A DNA stretch of 64,000 nucleotides. Origin: Prevotella sp. GTDB lineage: Bacteria; Bacteroidota; Bacteroidia; Bacteroidales; Bacteroidaceae. The position numbers were made by a program, and so were the translations under genes. Below, in pieces: positions 8,575-17,063 of the stretch. How positions within the stretch are numbered: the first letter of the stretch is position 1; each line of letters begins with the position of its first letter. The DNA lies in assembly GCA_016291085.1 (NCBI GenBank), contig JAEEVW010000011.1, forward strand, positions 30,509-94,508, read 5' to 3'. Below the pieces are notes generated by a model. The model was not told the DNA's origin. It searched no databases and saw nothing but the letters and a program-made list of their open reading frames with translations.

Positions 8575-10929
8575 ATGCGAATCCTAATAGAGGAATACCC
8601 GTATCAATGTGAGGACGTCAGCGAAGAAGTACTTGGCGAACTGCTGTTCCATGATGCCGATGGAAAGGTTAGTCTCGACAAGGTTGGCTATTATTTCAAT
8701 CCCCGACTGAACGACTGCGTGTTTATCCTGCCAAAGGTGTTGCTCGAAGGAGAACGCTATCATGAAAAGGTGTTCGGACATATTGAGCCACGCGACCTGA
8801 TCAATCCTGAGAAATGTAGCGAACTGAGCAAGGAGGAATACCGCTTTATCTACAATCTTTCCGTTTGGATATATCGTGCTCTCTGCGTGTTTCGAGAGCA
8901 TGAGTACGACCGCTACGGAGGAGAGAAGAAACGTCCTTCCATCATTCTCTACGAGCAGGCACCTGTGATGGGACGGATGAAGAAGCACAAGGCAAGTACG
9001 TTTCTCGATATACTTTTGGCATTGCAACAATGGAACCAGATGAACCAGCAGTTTGTGACTTTCGTTCTCAAGAATATGCATGCCGGCTATAACAAGATAA
9101 ACTGGACTCGTACCATTGCACATTCGCAGGCCATTATTGAGCAGTCAAGGTCATCTTCACAAAGTGTGGCATACATGAATCCTGTGAACAAGCAACGGAA
9201 AGTAAACTTCGATGAAGAGCTGCTCATTATCTATTACAGCATTCTGAACCATATACAGCTCACATACGGATTGCCTGTAAACATCAATGTCAACTTCCCG
9301 TTGATTCGAGGCGAGAAATTCCAAAAGTATATTGATGGTCAGGGGAGACGCAGGTTGCGACAGATAAAGTACAAGTATTTTTCTGATAAGGCGTTGGAAT
9401 TATGGACGCTTTGCAACGCCTTTTTTGAAAAGCCGCAGAATATAAACCTAAACGTAGATCGGAGAGAGTACCTGCTGGCAAAGGACTTCCAGATTGTGTT
9501 TGAGGCTATCATTGATGAACTGATTGCTGGTGACCAGCAATTGCCAGATGGGTTGAAAGATCAGGCAGATGGTAAGATTGTTGACCACATGTATCAATAT
9601 CGTGTGCTAACCAATAACGATAGTAAGGATGATGTATATTACATCGGTGATTCGAAATACTACAAGCGAGGCAATCAGTTGGACAGCAAGTCCATTAGCA
9701 AACAGTTTACGTATGCCAGGAATGTCATCCAGTGGAACCTCGACCTATTCAACGATGGTACAAAAGTAGAGCAGAAAGGACACATCAAACTGCGCGATGA
9801 TGTGACAGAAGGCTATAATGTGATACCCAATTTCTTTATTTCTGCCCAACAAAACGACCTAACGGCTGATGACAAGATAGAATTGTCGAAGGATAAAAAG
9901 CAGTATCACCTGAACCGTCAGTTTGAAAATAGGCTTTTTGACCGTGATACCTATATGCTTGCCCACTACGATGTTAACTTCCTTTTCGTACTGGGGCTCT
10001 ACGGGCGGAACAAAGAAGCGGCTAAAGTGGAATGGAGGAAAAAAGCCAGAGAACTGTTCCGCAAAGAAACACAAGAAATGCTGGAAAAACACTTCACGTT
10101 CTATGCTATGACTGCCAATGCCGATGTTGACTCTGAGCAGTATATCCGTGAGAACTTCCAGACATTGCTTGGAAAAGTGTTCCAGCCATTCAATACTGGT
10201 GATGAACAGCAGTATTATTCGTTGGCCTTGCGAGACCCTAAAAGAATAGAGTTAAAGGACAAAAAGCGTGAAGCCGAATTACGTGCTACCATAGCAGACG
10301 AGAATGATGCCGTACTATTCCAACTTAGACAATCGTTTACGGTTGAACCTTGTCCATTAGGTACTGACCCTCGAAAGGTGTTGCCAAAAGTAAAGCCTGT
10401 CAGACATGTCGAGGTACCAACACAGTTCTTGACAATGCATTATTTGGAGAATTATCCCACCACATCTTTCTTGATAGGCATTATTAATGATGACGATCAT
10501 TTGAACTGGATTTTCAGTCGTCAAGGAGGTAAACGTGATGATGCATACAACGTGCGTATAGGCAAAGATGTTGCCGGTGGAGTAGTAAAGAGCCGTGATG
10601 AAATCAGACATGCCAAGTTTGTCGTGCTCTACTATGCAGGGAAAGAATCGGAAGGAATCTATAAAGCATTTCGTGTGAAGAATATTGGTGAGATGACCAA
10701 AGAACAAATGACAAAAACAGGCTATAAAGACCCGCATCACGACAAATATCTCTGCTACTTCTTCGATGAGGAAATAACTCTTGGCAATCTTGATATTGAG
10801 AAGATCATTGAAGATGACAAGAATAAGTTCTTTGAGTCGATCAAAAACAACCATGTATATGAACCTTACCCCAACGGACGTCCAATTTATATGGAAGGTA
10901 AAATGTTAATTGAATATAGAAGGCCTTAG
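8575..10929 (+). CDS. McrC/LlaJI-like restriction endonuclease subunit
   Basis: 784 residues from the ATG at 8575 (an in-frame TTG lies 6 bases earlier). The middle holds a plausible PD-(D/E)XK nuclease core: Asp337 in KIVDH, then VYYIGDSKYYK with Asp359 and Lys361. The LlaJI-like layout (long N-terminal DUF2357-like region, central nuclease, extra C-terminal ~200 residues) and its position after an McrB-type gene make it the cutting subunit. The C-terminal extension (from about residue 600, HYLENYPTTSFLIGIINDDD) is not recognised and may recognise DNA or sense damage. Gap to McrB is 30 bases. Confidence 0.82.
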   Translation: MRILIEEYPYQCEDVSEEVLGELLFHDADGKVSLDKVGYYFNPRLNDCVFILPKVLLEGERYHEKVFGHIEPRDLINPEKCSELSKEEYRFIYNLSVWIYRALCVFREHEYDRYGGEKKRPSIILYEQAPVMGRMKKHKASTFLDILLALQQWNQMNQQFVTFVLKNMHAGYNKINWTRTIAHSQAIIEQSRSSSQSVAYMNPVNKQRKVNFDEELLIIYYSILNHIQLTYGLPVNINVNFPLIRGEKFQKYIDGQGRRRLRQIKYKYFSDKALELWTLCNAFFEKPQNINLNVDRREYLLAKDFQIVFEAIIDELIAGDQQLPDGLKDQADGKIVDHMYQYRVLTNNDSKDDVYYIGDSKYYKRGNQLDSKSISKQFTYARNVIQWNLDLFNDGTKVEQKGHIKLRDDVTEGYNVIPNFFISAQQNDLTADDKIELSKDKKQYHLNRQFENRLFDRDTYMLAHYDVNFLFVLGLYGRNKEAAKVEWRKKARELFRKETQEMLEKHFTFYAMTANADVDSEQYIRENFQTLLGKVFQPFNTGDEQQYYSLALRDPKRIELKDKKREAELRATIADENDAVLFQLRQSFTVEPCPLGTDPRKVLPKVKPVRHVEVPTQFLTMHYLENYPTTSFLIGIINDDDHLNWIFSRQGGKRDDAYNVRIGKDVAGGVVKSRDEIRHAKFVVLYYAGKESEGIYKAFRVKNIGEMTKEQMTKTGYKDPHHDKYLCYFFDEEITLGNLDIEKIIEDDKNKFFESIKNNHVYEPYPNGRPIYMEGKMLIEYRRP

Positions 10930-11084
10930 TGAGTATGTCTCATGGCCTTTTGTTGTATAAAAAAATATAAACACTCCACACTTAAAAATAAGGGACTGGT
11001 ACCTGTCTCGCACAAGAATATTATAAACCCCGTCGTTGGCAAAGAGCAGACTGCCAAGGGCGGAGTTTTGTATGGGGGGAATGT
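10930..11084. other. Short gene-free stretch after the restriction operon
   Basis: No terminator or convincing frame seen. A 92-codon plus-strand frame across it overlaps the real minus-strand gene and was rejected. Confidence 0.4.
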
Positions 11085-11342
11085 TCAGCCGTTGGCTATA
11101 AGCCGGTTTTCGGTTATGTCGTACCTGACAGGATGGACGAAAGAGATGGCTCTGCCATCATATACGGCAGTAGTATCGATGCCACGACGGTGGAACTCGT
11201 CAAGGAGTGCCTGGTCGTGATAGGCACGCATAGAGGACCAGCCTCGGTTCTGCACCTGGGCGTTGAAAACGGTTAATAACTCGGGGATTTGCATGTCTGC
11301 GAAACGCAGAGCAAACTTGATGTAATAAATGTGCTGTTGCAT
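11085..11342 (-). CDS. Small conserved-looking protein of unknown function
   Basis: 85 residues starting MQQHIYYIKFALRFADMQIP; no signal peptide, no Cys, mixed charge. Preceded by a -7 box. I do not recognise a domain. The start at 11342 is preferred to 11375 because it is the ATG nearest to a Bacteroidota-like short leader. It faces the restriction operon. Confidence 0.6.
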   Translation of the reverse strand: MQQHIYYIKFALRFADMQIPELLTVFNAQVQNRGWSSMRAYHDQALLDEFHRRGIDTTAVYDGRAISFVHPVRYDITENRLIANG

Positions 11343-11394
11343 AACTTTTGTTTTTGAAGTGAATAATTCTCCCACATCGTACTGACCACCGTGG

Positions 11395-11402
11395 CAAAGT
11401 TA
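11395..11402 (-). promoter_or_regulatory. -7 box of the small protein gene
   Basis: TAACTTTG on the minus strand, about 52 bases upstream of the ATG at 11342. Confidence 0.5.
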
Positions 11403-11471
11403 AGCTCGGTTGGCGAGTCCATCCAAAGATGACTGCTCTTGATGCTTTCGGATGCAAAGGTACATAATTTT

Positions 11472-11503
11472 TTTGGATAATCGAAATAAAATTTTTAATT
11501 TTG
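11472..11503 (+). promoter_or_regulatory. Promoter of the fRMsr gene
   Basis: -33 TTTG (11472-11475), 20 bases, -7 TAATTTTG (11496-11503). The start would be near 11509-11511, exactly on the first ATG, making that ATG leaderless. Confidence 0.75.
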
Positions 11504-11508
11504 CACTC

Positions 11509-12144
11509 ATGAAACGCAAAATATACGTAGCCAGTAGTTGGCGAAACGAGCACTACCCTGAGGTGGTGGCTAAGTTGCGGGAAGCAGGAATGGATAATAC
11601 AGATAATATGGATAAGATAGAGAAATATAAATTGCTAACAGAGCAGATTCGTGCGCTGATTGATGGCGAGACGGACAAGGTGGCGGTGATGGCTAATGTC
11701 TGTGCCGCCATTCACGAGGCGATGGGATTCTGGTGGACGGGATTCTATCGGGTGAAGGATGGTCAACTGATGGAGCAGCGAGAGCAGAGCCAAATACATT
11801 TGGACTCTGCCGAGTCGCGACAGAAGTCGGCCAAAGGCCAATTGGTTCTTGGACCATTCCAAGGACCAGTAGCATGCATGCACATCGGATTCGGAAAGGG
11901 AGTCTGCGGTACGGCATGGAAGGAGCAGCGGACAATTGTGGTTCCTGATGTAGAGCTGTTTCCCGGACATATTGCCTGTAGCAGTCTCTCTCGCTCAGAG
12001 ATTGTCGTGCCCGTATTCTCAAAGGGTGGGGCAGTAGTAGCTGTTCTCGACATAGACAGCAAGGAGTTGGCCACGTTTGACAATATTGACCAACAGTATC
12101 TGGAGGGTATATGTCAGATGCTGTCATATTTGTTTATCGATTAA
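11509..12144 (+). CDS. msrC: Free methionine-(R)-sulfoxide reductase (GAF) with foreign N-terminal tag
   Basis: Residues from about 34 on form a GAF-type free Met-R-sulfoxide reductase, a cytosolic antioxidant enzyme. All three key Cys are present: VACMHI, GKGVCGTA and GHIACSS (matching Cys84, Cys94 and Cys118 of the E. coli enzyme). The family normally starts near MDKIEKYKLL (ATG at 11590 or 11608). The extra first 26 residues (MKRKIYVASSWRNEHYPEVV...) match the start of nucleoside 2-deoxyribosyltransferase-like proteins, so a deletion may have fused two genes. Because the first ATG sits on the predicted transcript start, true translation could begin at 11590. Confidence 0.9.
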   Translation: MKRKIYVASSWRNEHYPEVVAKLREAGMDNTDNMDKIEKYKLLTEQIRALIDGETDKVAVMANVCAAIHEAMGFWWTGFYRVKDGQLMEQREQSQIHLDSAESRQKSAKGQLVLGPFQGPVACMHIGFGKGVCGTAWKEQRTIVVPDVELFPGHIACSSLSRSEIVVPVFSKGGAVVAVLDIDSKELATFDNIDQQYLEGICQMLSYLFID

Positions 12145-12158
12145 TACAAAATTTCGTT

Positions 12159-13136
12159 ATGAGAAAGAGTGTTTTGATTTTTTTCGTTTTGATGATGCTT
12201 GGTGCTGTGGTGCCGGCACAGGCACAGATTGACAATCGCCTTCATTGGTACGACGGGGCTATTACGTACACCGTGACTCATCTGGACCACAACGACGTGC
12301 AGATGAATGCCATGGACGAGGGCGAAGAACATGAGTTCATCTTGCGCTACGACAGGGATGTGAATTTTAATCATCAGATCTACACCACCATGAACGGTTC
12401 TCACGACTATGTAAATGAATATGGTGTCGGTAAGACAGCCCGCCGCCAGAAGTCCGAAGGCTGGGACGTTATTTGCATCTATGACAGCGAGAACCGTCTG
12501 ATGTCGGTCCTGTCGGGCGAACAGCAATGGGACGCGCAGGAGTTGAATAAAGGCCGTTGGCTGAACCAGATGATAGGTGAATATGCCTCCGAGGAGGAGA
12601 ACGACTGTGAGAAATGTCTTCGTTGGTCATGGGAGAGCCTGAGCATCGGCCAGATTATTTATCCCTATGAAATCATCACCTTCAACGGACGCGTAACGGG
12701 CTTCATTACTGTCAAACCGGTTGATGGCGCTCTTAACGAACTGGAAGGCACGTGGGAAGTCGTGCCCACGCTGAGGGGCTTCAGACTCTACTCCGTCAAC
12801 ACCGAGACGGGCACGACGCCATGGGAGTGGCAGCGTAACGGAGTCGTACATGACTTCACCGAGTCGGACCCCAATGTCGGTCGTTTCTTCTATACCAGCA
12901 CTACACTGCTCAACGACAAGTGGTTCCGTCGCTACGATACTCCTACGCTGCGCATTATGCGTAATGCCATCCTGGCGCGTCACGGCTATCGGTTCCAGTC
13001 AAAGGATTTGCAGGATTACTTCAATAACGAGCCGTGGTACAAGCCTGCTGCCTCGAACAAAAACATCAAGCTCTCGTTTGTCGAACAGCTAAACCTTGAC
13101 CTCATCAAGAGTGAGGAAGCGGAAAGAGCCAAGTAA
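12159..13136 (+). CDS. Secreted protein with C-terminal YARHG domain
   Basis: 325 residues; the signal peptide is MRKSVLIFFVLMMLGAVVPAQAQ. The C-terminal ~80 residues hold the YARHG signature (RIMRNAILARHGYRFQSKDL, then NNEPWYKP), a domain of extracellular proteins thought to bind peptidoglycan or other wall material. The middle is not recognised. The start at 12159 was chosen because it begins the signal peptide; the frame is open to 12111 inside the preceding gene. Only 14 bases separate it from the fRMsr stop, so they probably share a transcript. Confidence 0.85.
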   Translation: MRKSVLIFFVLMMLGAVVPAQAQIDNRLHWYDGAITYTVTHLDHNDVQMNAMDEGEEHEFILRYDRDVNFNHQIYTTMNGSHDYVNEYGVGKTARRQKSEGWDVICIYDSENRLMSVLSGEQQWDAQELNKGRWLNQMIGEYASEEENDCEKCLRWSWESLSIGQIIYPYEIITFNGRVTGFITVKPVDGALNELEGTWEVVPTLRGFRLYSVNTETGTTPWEWQRNGVVHDFTESDPNVGRFFYTSTTLLNDKWFRRYDTPTLRIMRNAILARHGYRFQSKDLQDYFNNEPWYKPAASNKNIKLSFVEQLNLDLIKSEEAERAK

Positions 13137-13140
13137 CAAT

Positions 13141-13172
13141 AATGGCACGCAAATCAGCGTGCCATTATTATT
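13141..13172. terminator. Bidirectional terminator
   Basis: Perfect 10-bp stem AATGGCACGC (13141-13150) / GCGTGCCATT (13157-13166), loop AAATCA. It lies between the ends of the YARHG gene and uxuA. Confidence 0.85.
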
Positions 13173-13206
13173 TGTCCCTAATCAAAGAATTCTGGAATTC
13201 AACGTC

Positions 13207-14460
13207 TTAGTCGAAGAAGCCGGGCTGTTTGTAGGGAATGCCCAGCTCGCGGTCGACGGTGGCGATGATGCCCTGGACCTGGCCCATGGCGAACATGCGG
13301 CCCAGCAGGGTGTAGCCGGCGTTGTGACCGTGACTGCTCTCGTCCATAATGCCACCAGGCTTGTCGGTAAATGTCATACCGTGGTCAACGCGCATGGGCA
13401 GCTGTGGATTTTCCTTCTCGAAAATGCGGCAGAGCTCAATCAGGTCGGCGCGTCCGCCCAGATGGCTGGCCTCGGTGAAGTCGCCATTGGGGAAGATGTG
13501 GCATGAGCGCAGGTGAACAAAGTGGGTGCGCGATGCGAACTTCTTGGCCAGCTCAACGACGTTATTATAGGCACCAGCCGAGAGTGAACCGGCACAGAAC
13601 GTCAAGCCGTTATGCTTGTTGGGCACGGCATCGAGGAACCACTGGATATCCTCCTCGGTGCGGACAATGCGCGGCAGGCCGAGAATCTCGATGGGAGGAT
13701 CGTCGGGGTGAACACACATATTCATGTTGCATTCCTCGCAAACGGGCATGATGGCCTCGAGGAAGTATTTCATGTTTTCGCGTAACTGCTTCTTGTCGAT
13801 GCCTTTATACAACTCGAGGAACTCGCGGAACTTCTGGACGGGAGCCTCGTCGTTCTCGCTGAAGTTACCGCTGACGAAGCCCTGCGTCTTGATGACAATA
13901 TTCTCCACCAGCTTGTGGTCTTTCTCGGGAGTCATGGTCTTAGCCAGCTCGTCGCACTCGGCAATCACGCTGCGCCCCTGGCCCCAACCCTCGGGGAACT
14001 GGAACTGCTCCCATTCTTCGCGGGCACCTGGACGCTTCAGGATATAGATGTCGAAGTAGGCAAACTCGGCATAGTTGAAGTAGAGGTTCGTGGCACCGTT
14101 GGGATTGTTGTGGAACAGGTCGGTGCGGGCCCAGTCGAGTACAGGCATGAAGTTATAGCAGATGCAGTGGATGCCCTCTGCCGACAGGTTACGAAGGCTC
14201 TCTTTGTAAACCTCAATCTGATGGTCGCGGTCAGGACCGCCATATTTGATAGTCTCTACGACAGGCAGCGATTCAACCACGCTCCAGCGCATGCCGTAGC
14301 TTTCGATGTACTCGCGCAGTTCGTGAATCTTCTCACGAGTCCATACCTCACCCAGAGGTACGTCGTGCAGGGCGGTAACAATGCCCTCAACACCGATTTG
14401 TCTCAGTTGTGCAAGTGTGATTTTGTCTTTCTTGCCAAACCATCTCCAAGTTTTTTCCAT
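13207..14460 (-). CDS. uxuA: Mannonate dehydratase
   Basis: 417 residues; converts D-mannonate to 2-keto-3-deoxygluconate in hexuronate (glucuronate) breakdown. Typical UxuA stretches: MEKTWRWFGKKDKITLAQLR at the N-terminus, NMNMCVHPDDPP, THFVHLRSCHIFPNGDF and MRVDHG, which supply the metal-binding Cys, His and Asp. Full length for the family. No other uronate gene lies next to it. A TAACTTTG box (14505-14512, minus) overlaps the stop codon of the upstream permease gene and may give it its own promoter. Confidence 0.96.
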   Translation of the reverse strand: MEKTWRWFGKKDKITLAQLRQIGVEGIVTALHDVPLGEVWTREKIHELREYIESYGMRWSVVESLPVVETIKYGGPDRDHQIEVYKESLRNLSAEGIHCICYNFMPVLDWARTDLFHNNPNGATNLYFNYAEFAYFDIYILKRPGAREEWEQFQFPEGWGQGRSVIAECDELAKTMTPEKDHKLVENIVIKTQGFVSGNFSENDEAPVQKFREFLELYKGIDKKQLRENMKYFLEAIMPVCEECNMNMCVHPDDPPIEILGLPRIVRTEEDIQWFLDAVPNKHNGLTFCAGSLSAGAYNNVVELAKKFASRTHFVHLRSCHIFPNGDFTEASHLGGRADLIELCRIFEKENPQLPMRVDHGMTFTDKPGGIMDESSHGHNAGYTLLGRMFAMGQVQGIIATVDRELGIPYKQPGFFD

Positions 14461-14504
14461 AGTCTTACTGTTTTTATTATTACGATATTGTAATGTTCAA
14501 TGTT

Positions 14505-14512
14505 CAAAGTTA
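14505..14512 (-). promoter_or_regulatory. -7 box for uxuA overlapping the upstream stop codon
   Basis: TAACTTTG on the minus strand, the first bases being the TAA stop of the FtsX-like gene; about 44 bases upstream of the uxuA ATG. Followed by the repeat-like TTGAACATTGAACATT. Confidence 0.45.
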
Positions 14513-15757
14513 CTCATATCTCATCGAGCGTGCCGGGTGGATGTGGGAAATGAGGAAGCTGGGTGCGATGAGCACGAACAGCGATACCAGCAGGGTGACT
14601 ACGTTGAGCAATACGATGATGGGGATGTTCAGTTCCATAGGCACCGTATCGACATAATAGCTGGCTGGGTCCAGATGGATCAAGCCTGTCTGCTGCTGGA
14701 GGATGACGATGCCCAGTCCGATGATATCGCCCAGCAGTATGCCCCGTCCGATGATGAAAGTGGCAAACCACAGGAAGGTATGACGCACCGTCTTGTTGCG
14801 CATGCCGAGGGCCTTGAGGATGCCAATCATCTGCGTACGCTCGAGGATGATGATGAGCAGTCCGCTGACCATTGTGAACCCTGCCACACAAATCATGAGC
14901 ACGAGAATGATCCACACGTTGATGTCGAGCAGTTCGAGCCATGAGAAGATGTGTGGATGTGCCTCGCGAATAGTCTGCGAGGTAATGAACCTGCCGTATT
15001 TGTCGGTCCTGTGGTTGACGTGTTGCACGAACTGTTCGGCTATGCTGTCGAGTTCGTCGAAGTCGTCGACCAATACTTCTGCACCGCTGCATTCGTCAGC
15101 TTCCCAGCCATTAAGGCGTATGGGCACGTTGTAGTCAGTAAAGCAGAGCGACTGGTCGAATTGTGACATATGGGTCTCGTAGATGCCCTTGACGGTGAAT
15201 TTGCGTGCTCGAACGTCGTTGTCGCCAATGAAATAGGCAAAGACGCGCTGTCCTGCCTTCAGTCGCAACTTATTGGCCATCATGCGCGAGATGAGCAGGG
15301 GATAGGACGACTGTCCATTGGTGAACTTCGGCATCTCACCCTCGACGATATGCTCGGAAAGGAAGGTTGCGTCGTAGTCGTTTCCTACACCCTTGAAGAC
15401 AACGCCCAGAAAGTCGTCGTCTGTCTTGAGAATGCCCTGTGTGAGTGAGTAGCGCTCCACATGTCGTACTCCCGGAAAGCTTTTCATGGCTGTCATGAGC
15501 GAGTCGCTGATGGCGATGGGTGCAGGCTGGGAGATTTGTTGCGACATGTAGTTCTCCACCTGAATGTGGCTGCCGAATCCCACAACCTTATCGCGGATGG
15601 TGTGCTTGAATCCGAACACCACTGAAACGGTGATAATCATGACCGACAGTCCGATGGCCACACCGATGGTGGCAATACGGATGGCAGGACGGCTGACCTC
15701 TTGACGCTGTCCCTCAGAACCATTGATGCGACGGGCAATGAAAAGCGGAAGATTCAT
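14510..15757 (-). CDS. FtsX/LolE-like ABC transporter permease
   Basis: 415-residue inner-membrane protein of the LolC/LolE type: one N-terminal membrane segment (AIRIATIGVAIGLSVMIITV), a large periplasmic domain (~55-265) and three C-terminal segments beginning near WIILVLMICVAGFTMVSGLL. It carries the ERTQMIGILKALGMRNKTVR motif that couples to an ABC ATPase. Likely role: releasing lipoproteins from the inner membrane. No ATPase gene is adjacent. The ATG at 15757 overlaps the aminotransferase stop (TGATG); a GTG one codon earlier is possible. Confidence 0.88.
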   Translation of the reverse strand: MNLPLFIARRINGSEGQRQEVSRPAIRIATIGVAIGLSVMIITVSVVFGFKHTIRDKVVGFGSHIQVENYMSQQISQPAPIAISDSLMTAMKSFPGVRHVERYSLTQGILKTDDDFLGVVFKGVGNDYDATFLSEHIVEGEMPKFTNGQSSYPLLISRMMANKLRLKAGQRVFAYFIGDNDVRARKFTVKGIYETHMSQFDQSLCFTDYNVPIRLNGWEADECSGAEVLVDDFDELDSIAEQFVQHVNHRTDKYGRFITSQTIREAHPHIFSWLELLDINVWIILVLMICVAGFTMVSGLLIIILERTQMIGILKALGMRNKTVRHTFLWFATFIIGRGILLGDIIGLGIVILQQQTGLIHLDPASYYVDTVPMELNIPIIVLLNVVTLLVSLFVLIAPSFLISHIHPARSMRYE

Positions 15758-16956
15758 CACTCTACACGTCCAGGATAGGCTTCCAGTGCTTTACGTAGTA
15801 CGAAGAGTGCGCGCTCGAGGTCCTTCTTTTTCAGCACGTAGGCGATACGAACCTGATTGATGCCGGCACCAGGTGTGGTATAGAAACCGGCTGCTGGTGC
15901 CATCATGACTGTCTCGCCTTCGTATTCGAAGTCGGCCAGACACCAACGGCAGAACTTCTCGGCATCGTCGACAGGCAATTTCGCAACGGTGTAGAAAGCA
16001 CCCATCGGGATGGGTGAATAGACACCGGGGATGCGGTTCAGACCATCGATGAGACACTTACGGCGCTCGACATACTCGTCGTAAACGTCGCGCAGGTAGT
16101 CCTCAGGAGTCTCCAGCGACGCCTCGGCCACAATCTGTCCGATGAGGGGCGGGGAGAGGCGAGCCTGACAGAATTTCATGACGGCCTTGCGCACCTCGGC
16201 ATTCTTCGTGATGAGTGCTCCGATGCGGATACCGCACTCTGAATAGCGCTTGGAGACAGAGTCGATAAGGATGACGTTCTGCTCGATGCCCTCCAGATGA
16301 CAGGCAGAGATATAGGGTGAACCCGTATAGATGTATTCGCGATAGACCTCGTCGGAGAAGAGATACAGGTCGTACTTCTTCACCAAGTCGCGAATCTGGT
16401 TCATCTCGCGGCGGGTATAGAGATAGCCCGTCGGGTTGTTGGGGTTACAAATCATGATGGCCCGAGTGCGGTCGTTGATCAGCTCTTCGAACTTCTCGAC
16501 CTTGGGCAACGAGAAGCCTTCGTCGATGGTGGTGGCTATGGTGCGGATCTTGGCACCGGCCGAGATGGCAAACGCCATGTAGTTGGCGTAGGCGGGCTCA
16601 GGGACGATGATTTCGTCGCCAGGATTCAGACAGCTGAGGAATGCGAAGAGCACCGCCTCGGAACCGCCACTGGTGATGATAATATCGTCGGCTGTTACAT
16701 TAATATTATATTTCTCGTAATAGCTGACGAGCTTCTCGCGATAGCTCAGATAGCCTTGCGAGGGTGAATACTCCAAGATGTTACGGTCTATCTGCTTCAA
16801 GGCATCGAGGGCCACCTGCGGAGTAGGCAGGTCGGGCTGTCCGATGTTCAGGTGATAGACCTTTGTTCCACGTTTTTTTGCTGCGGCTGCTAACGGAGCG
16901 AGTTTCCTGATAGGCGACTCGGGCATCTCCAGTCCGCGTACTGATATTTCCGGCAT
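15757..16956 (-). CDS. Class I pyridoxal-phosphate aminotransferase
   Basis: About 399 residues. Fold type I aminotransferase of the aspartate aminotransferase group: YHLNIGQPDLPTP, ITSGGSEAVLFAF, ICNPNNPTGYLYTR, FSDEVYREY, and the PLP-binding Lys in DSVSKRYSECGIRIG. The substrate is not certain. The start MPEISVRGLEMPE at 16956 lies about 27 bases after a -7 box; upstream frame extension to 17055 would cover the promoter and was rejected. Confidence 0.93.
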   Translation of the reverse strand: MPEISVRGLEMPESPIRKLAPLAAAAKKRGTKVYHLNIGQPDLPTPQVALDALKQIDRNILEYSPSQGYLSYREKLVSYYEKYNINVTADDIIITSGGSEAVLFAFLSCLNPGDEIIVPEPAYANYMAFAISAGAKIRTIATTIDEGFSLPKVEKFEELINDRTRAIMICNPNNPTGYLYTRREMNQIRDLVKKYDLYLFSDEVYREYIYTGSPYISACHLEGIEQNVILIDSVSKRYSECGIRIGALITKNAEVRKAVMKFCQARLSPPLIGQIVAEASLETPEDYLRDVYDEYVERRKCLIDGLNRIPGVYSPIPMGAFYTVAKLPVDDAEKFCRWCLADFEYEGETVMMAPAAGFYTTPGAGINQVRIAYVLKKKDLERALFVLRKALEAYPGRVE

Positions 16957-16982
16957 TGTTGTAAATTTACGTAAATCGTGTG

Positions 16983-16990
16983 CAAAGGTA
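16983..16990 (-). promoter_or_regulatory. -7 box of the aminotransferase operon
   Basis: TACCTTTG on the minus strand, 26 bases before the ATG. It is only ~43 bases from the divergent plus-strand promoter. Confidence 0.7.
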
Positions 16991-17032
16991 CGAAAAAAAT
17001 GAGAAATCTCTTCACTATTCACTTTTTTTTTG

Positions 17033-17040
17033 TACTTTTG
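17033..17040 (+). promoter_or_regulatory. -7 box of the pseudokinase operon
   Basis: TACTTTTG, 23 bases before the ATG at 17064. Confidence 0.65.
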
Positions 17041-17063
17041 CAGTCCGAAAAGCAAAGAAAACT

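Noticed and set aside
10942..11220. 92-codon plus-strand frame after the restriction operon
   Set aside because: Overlaps the minus-strand small gene, which has a promoter and better composition.
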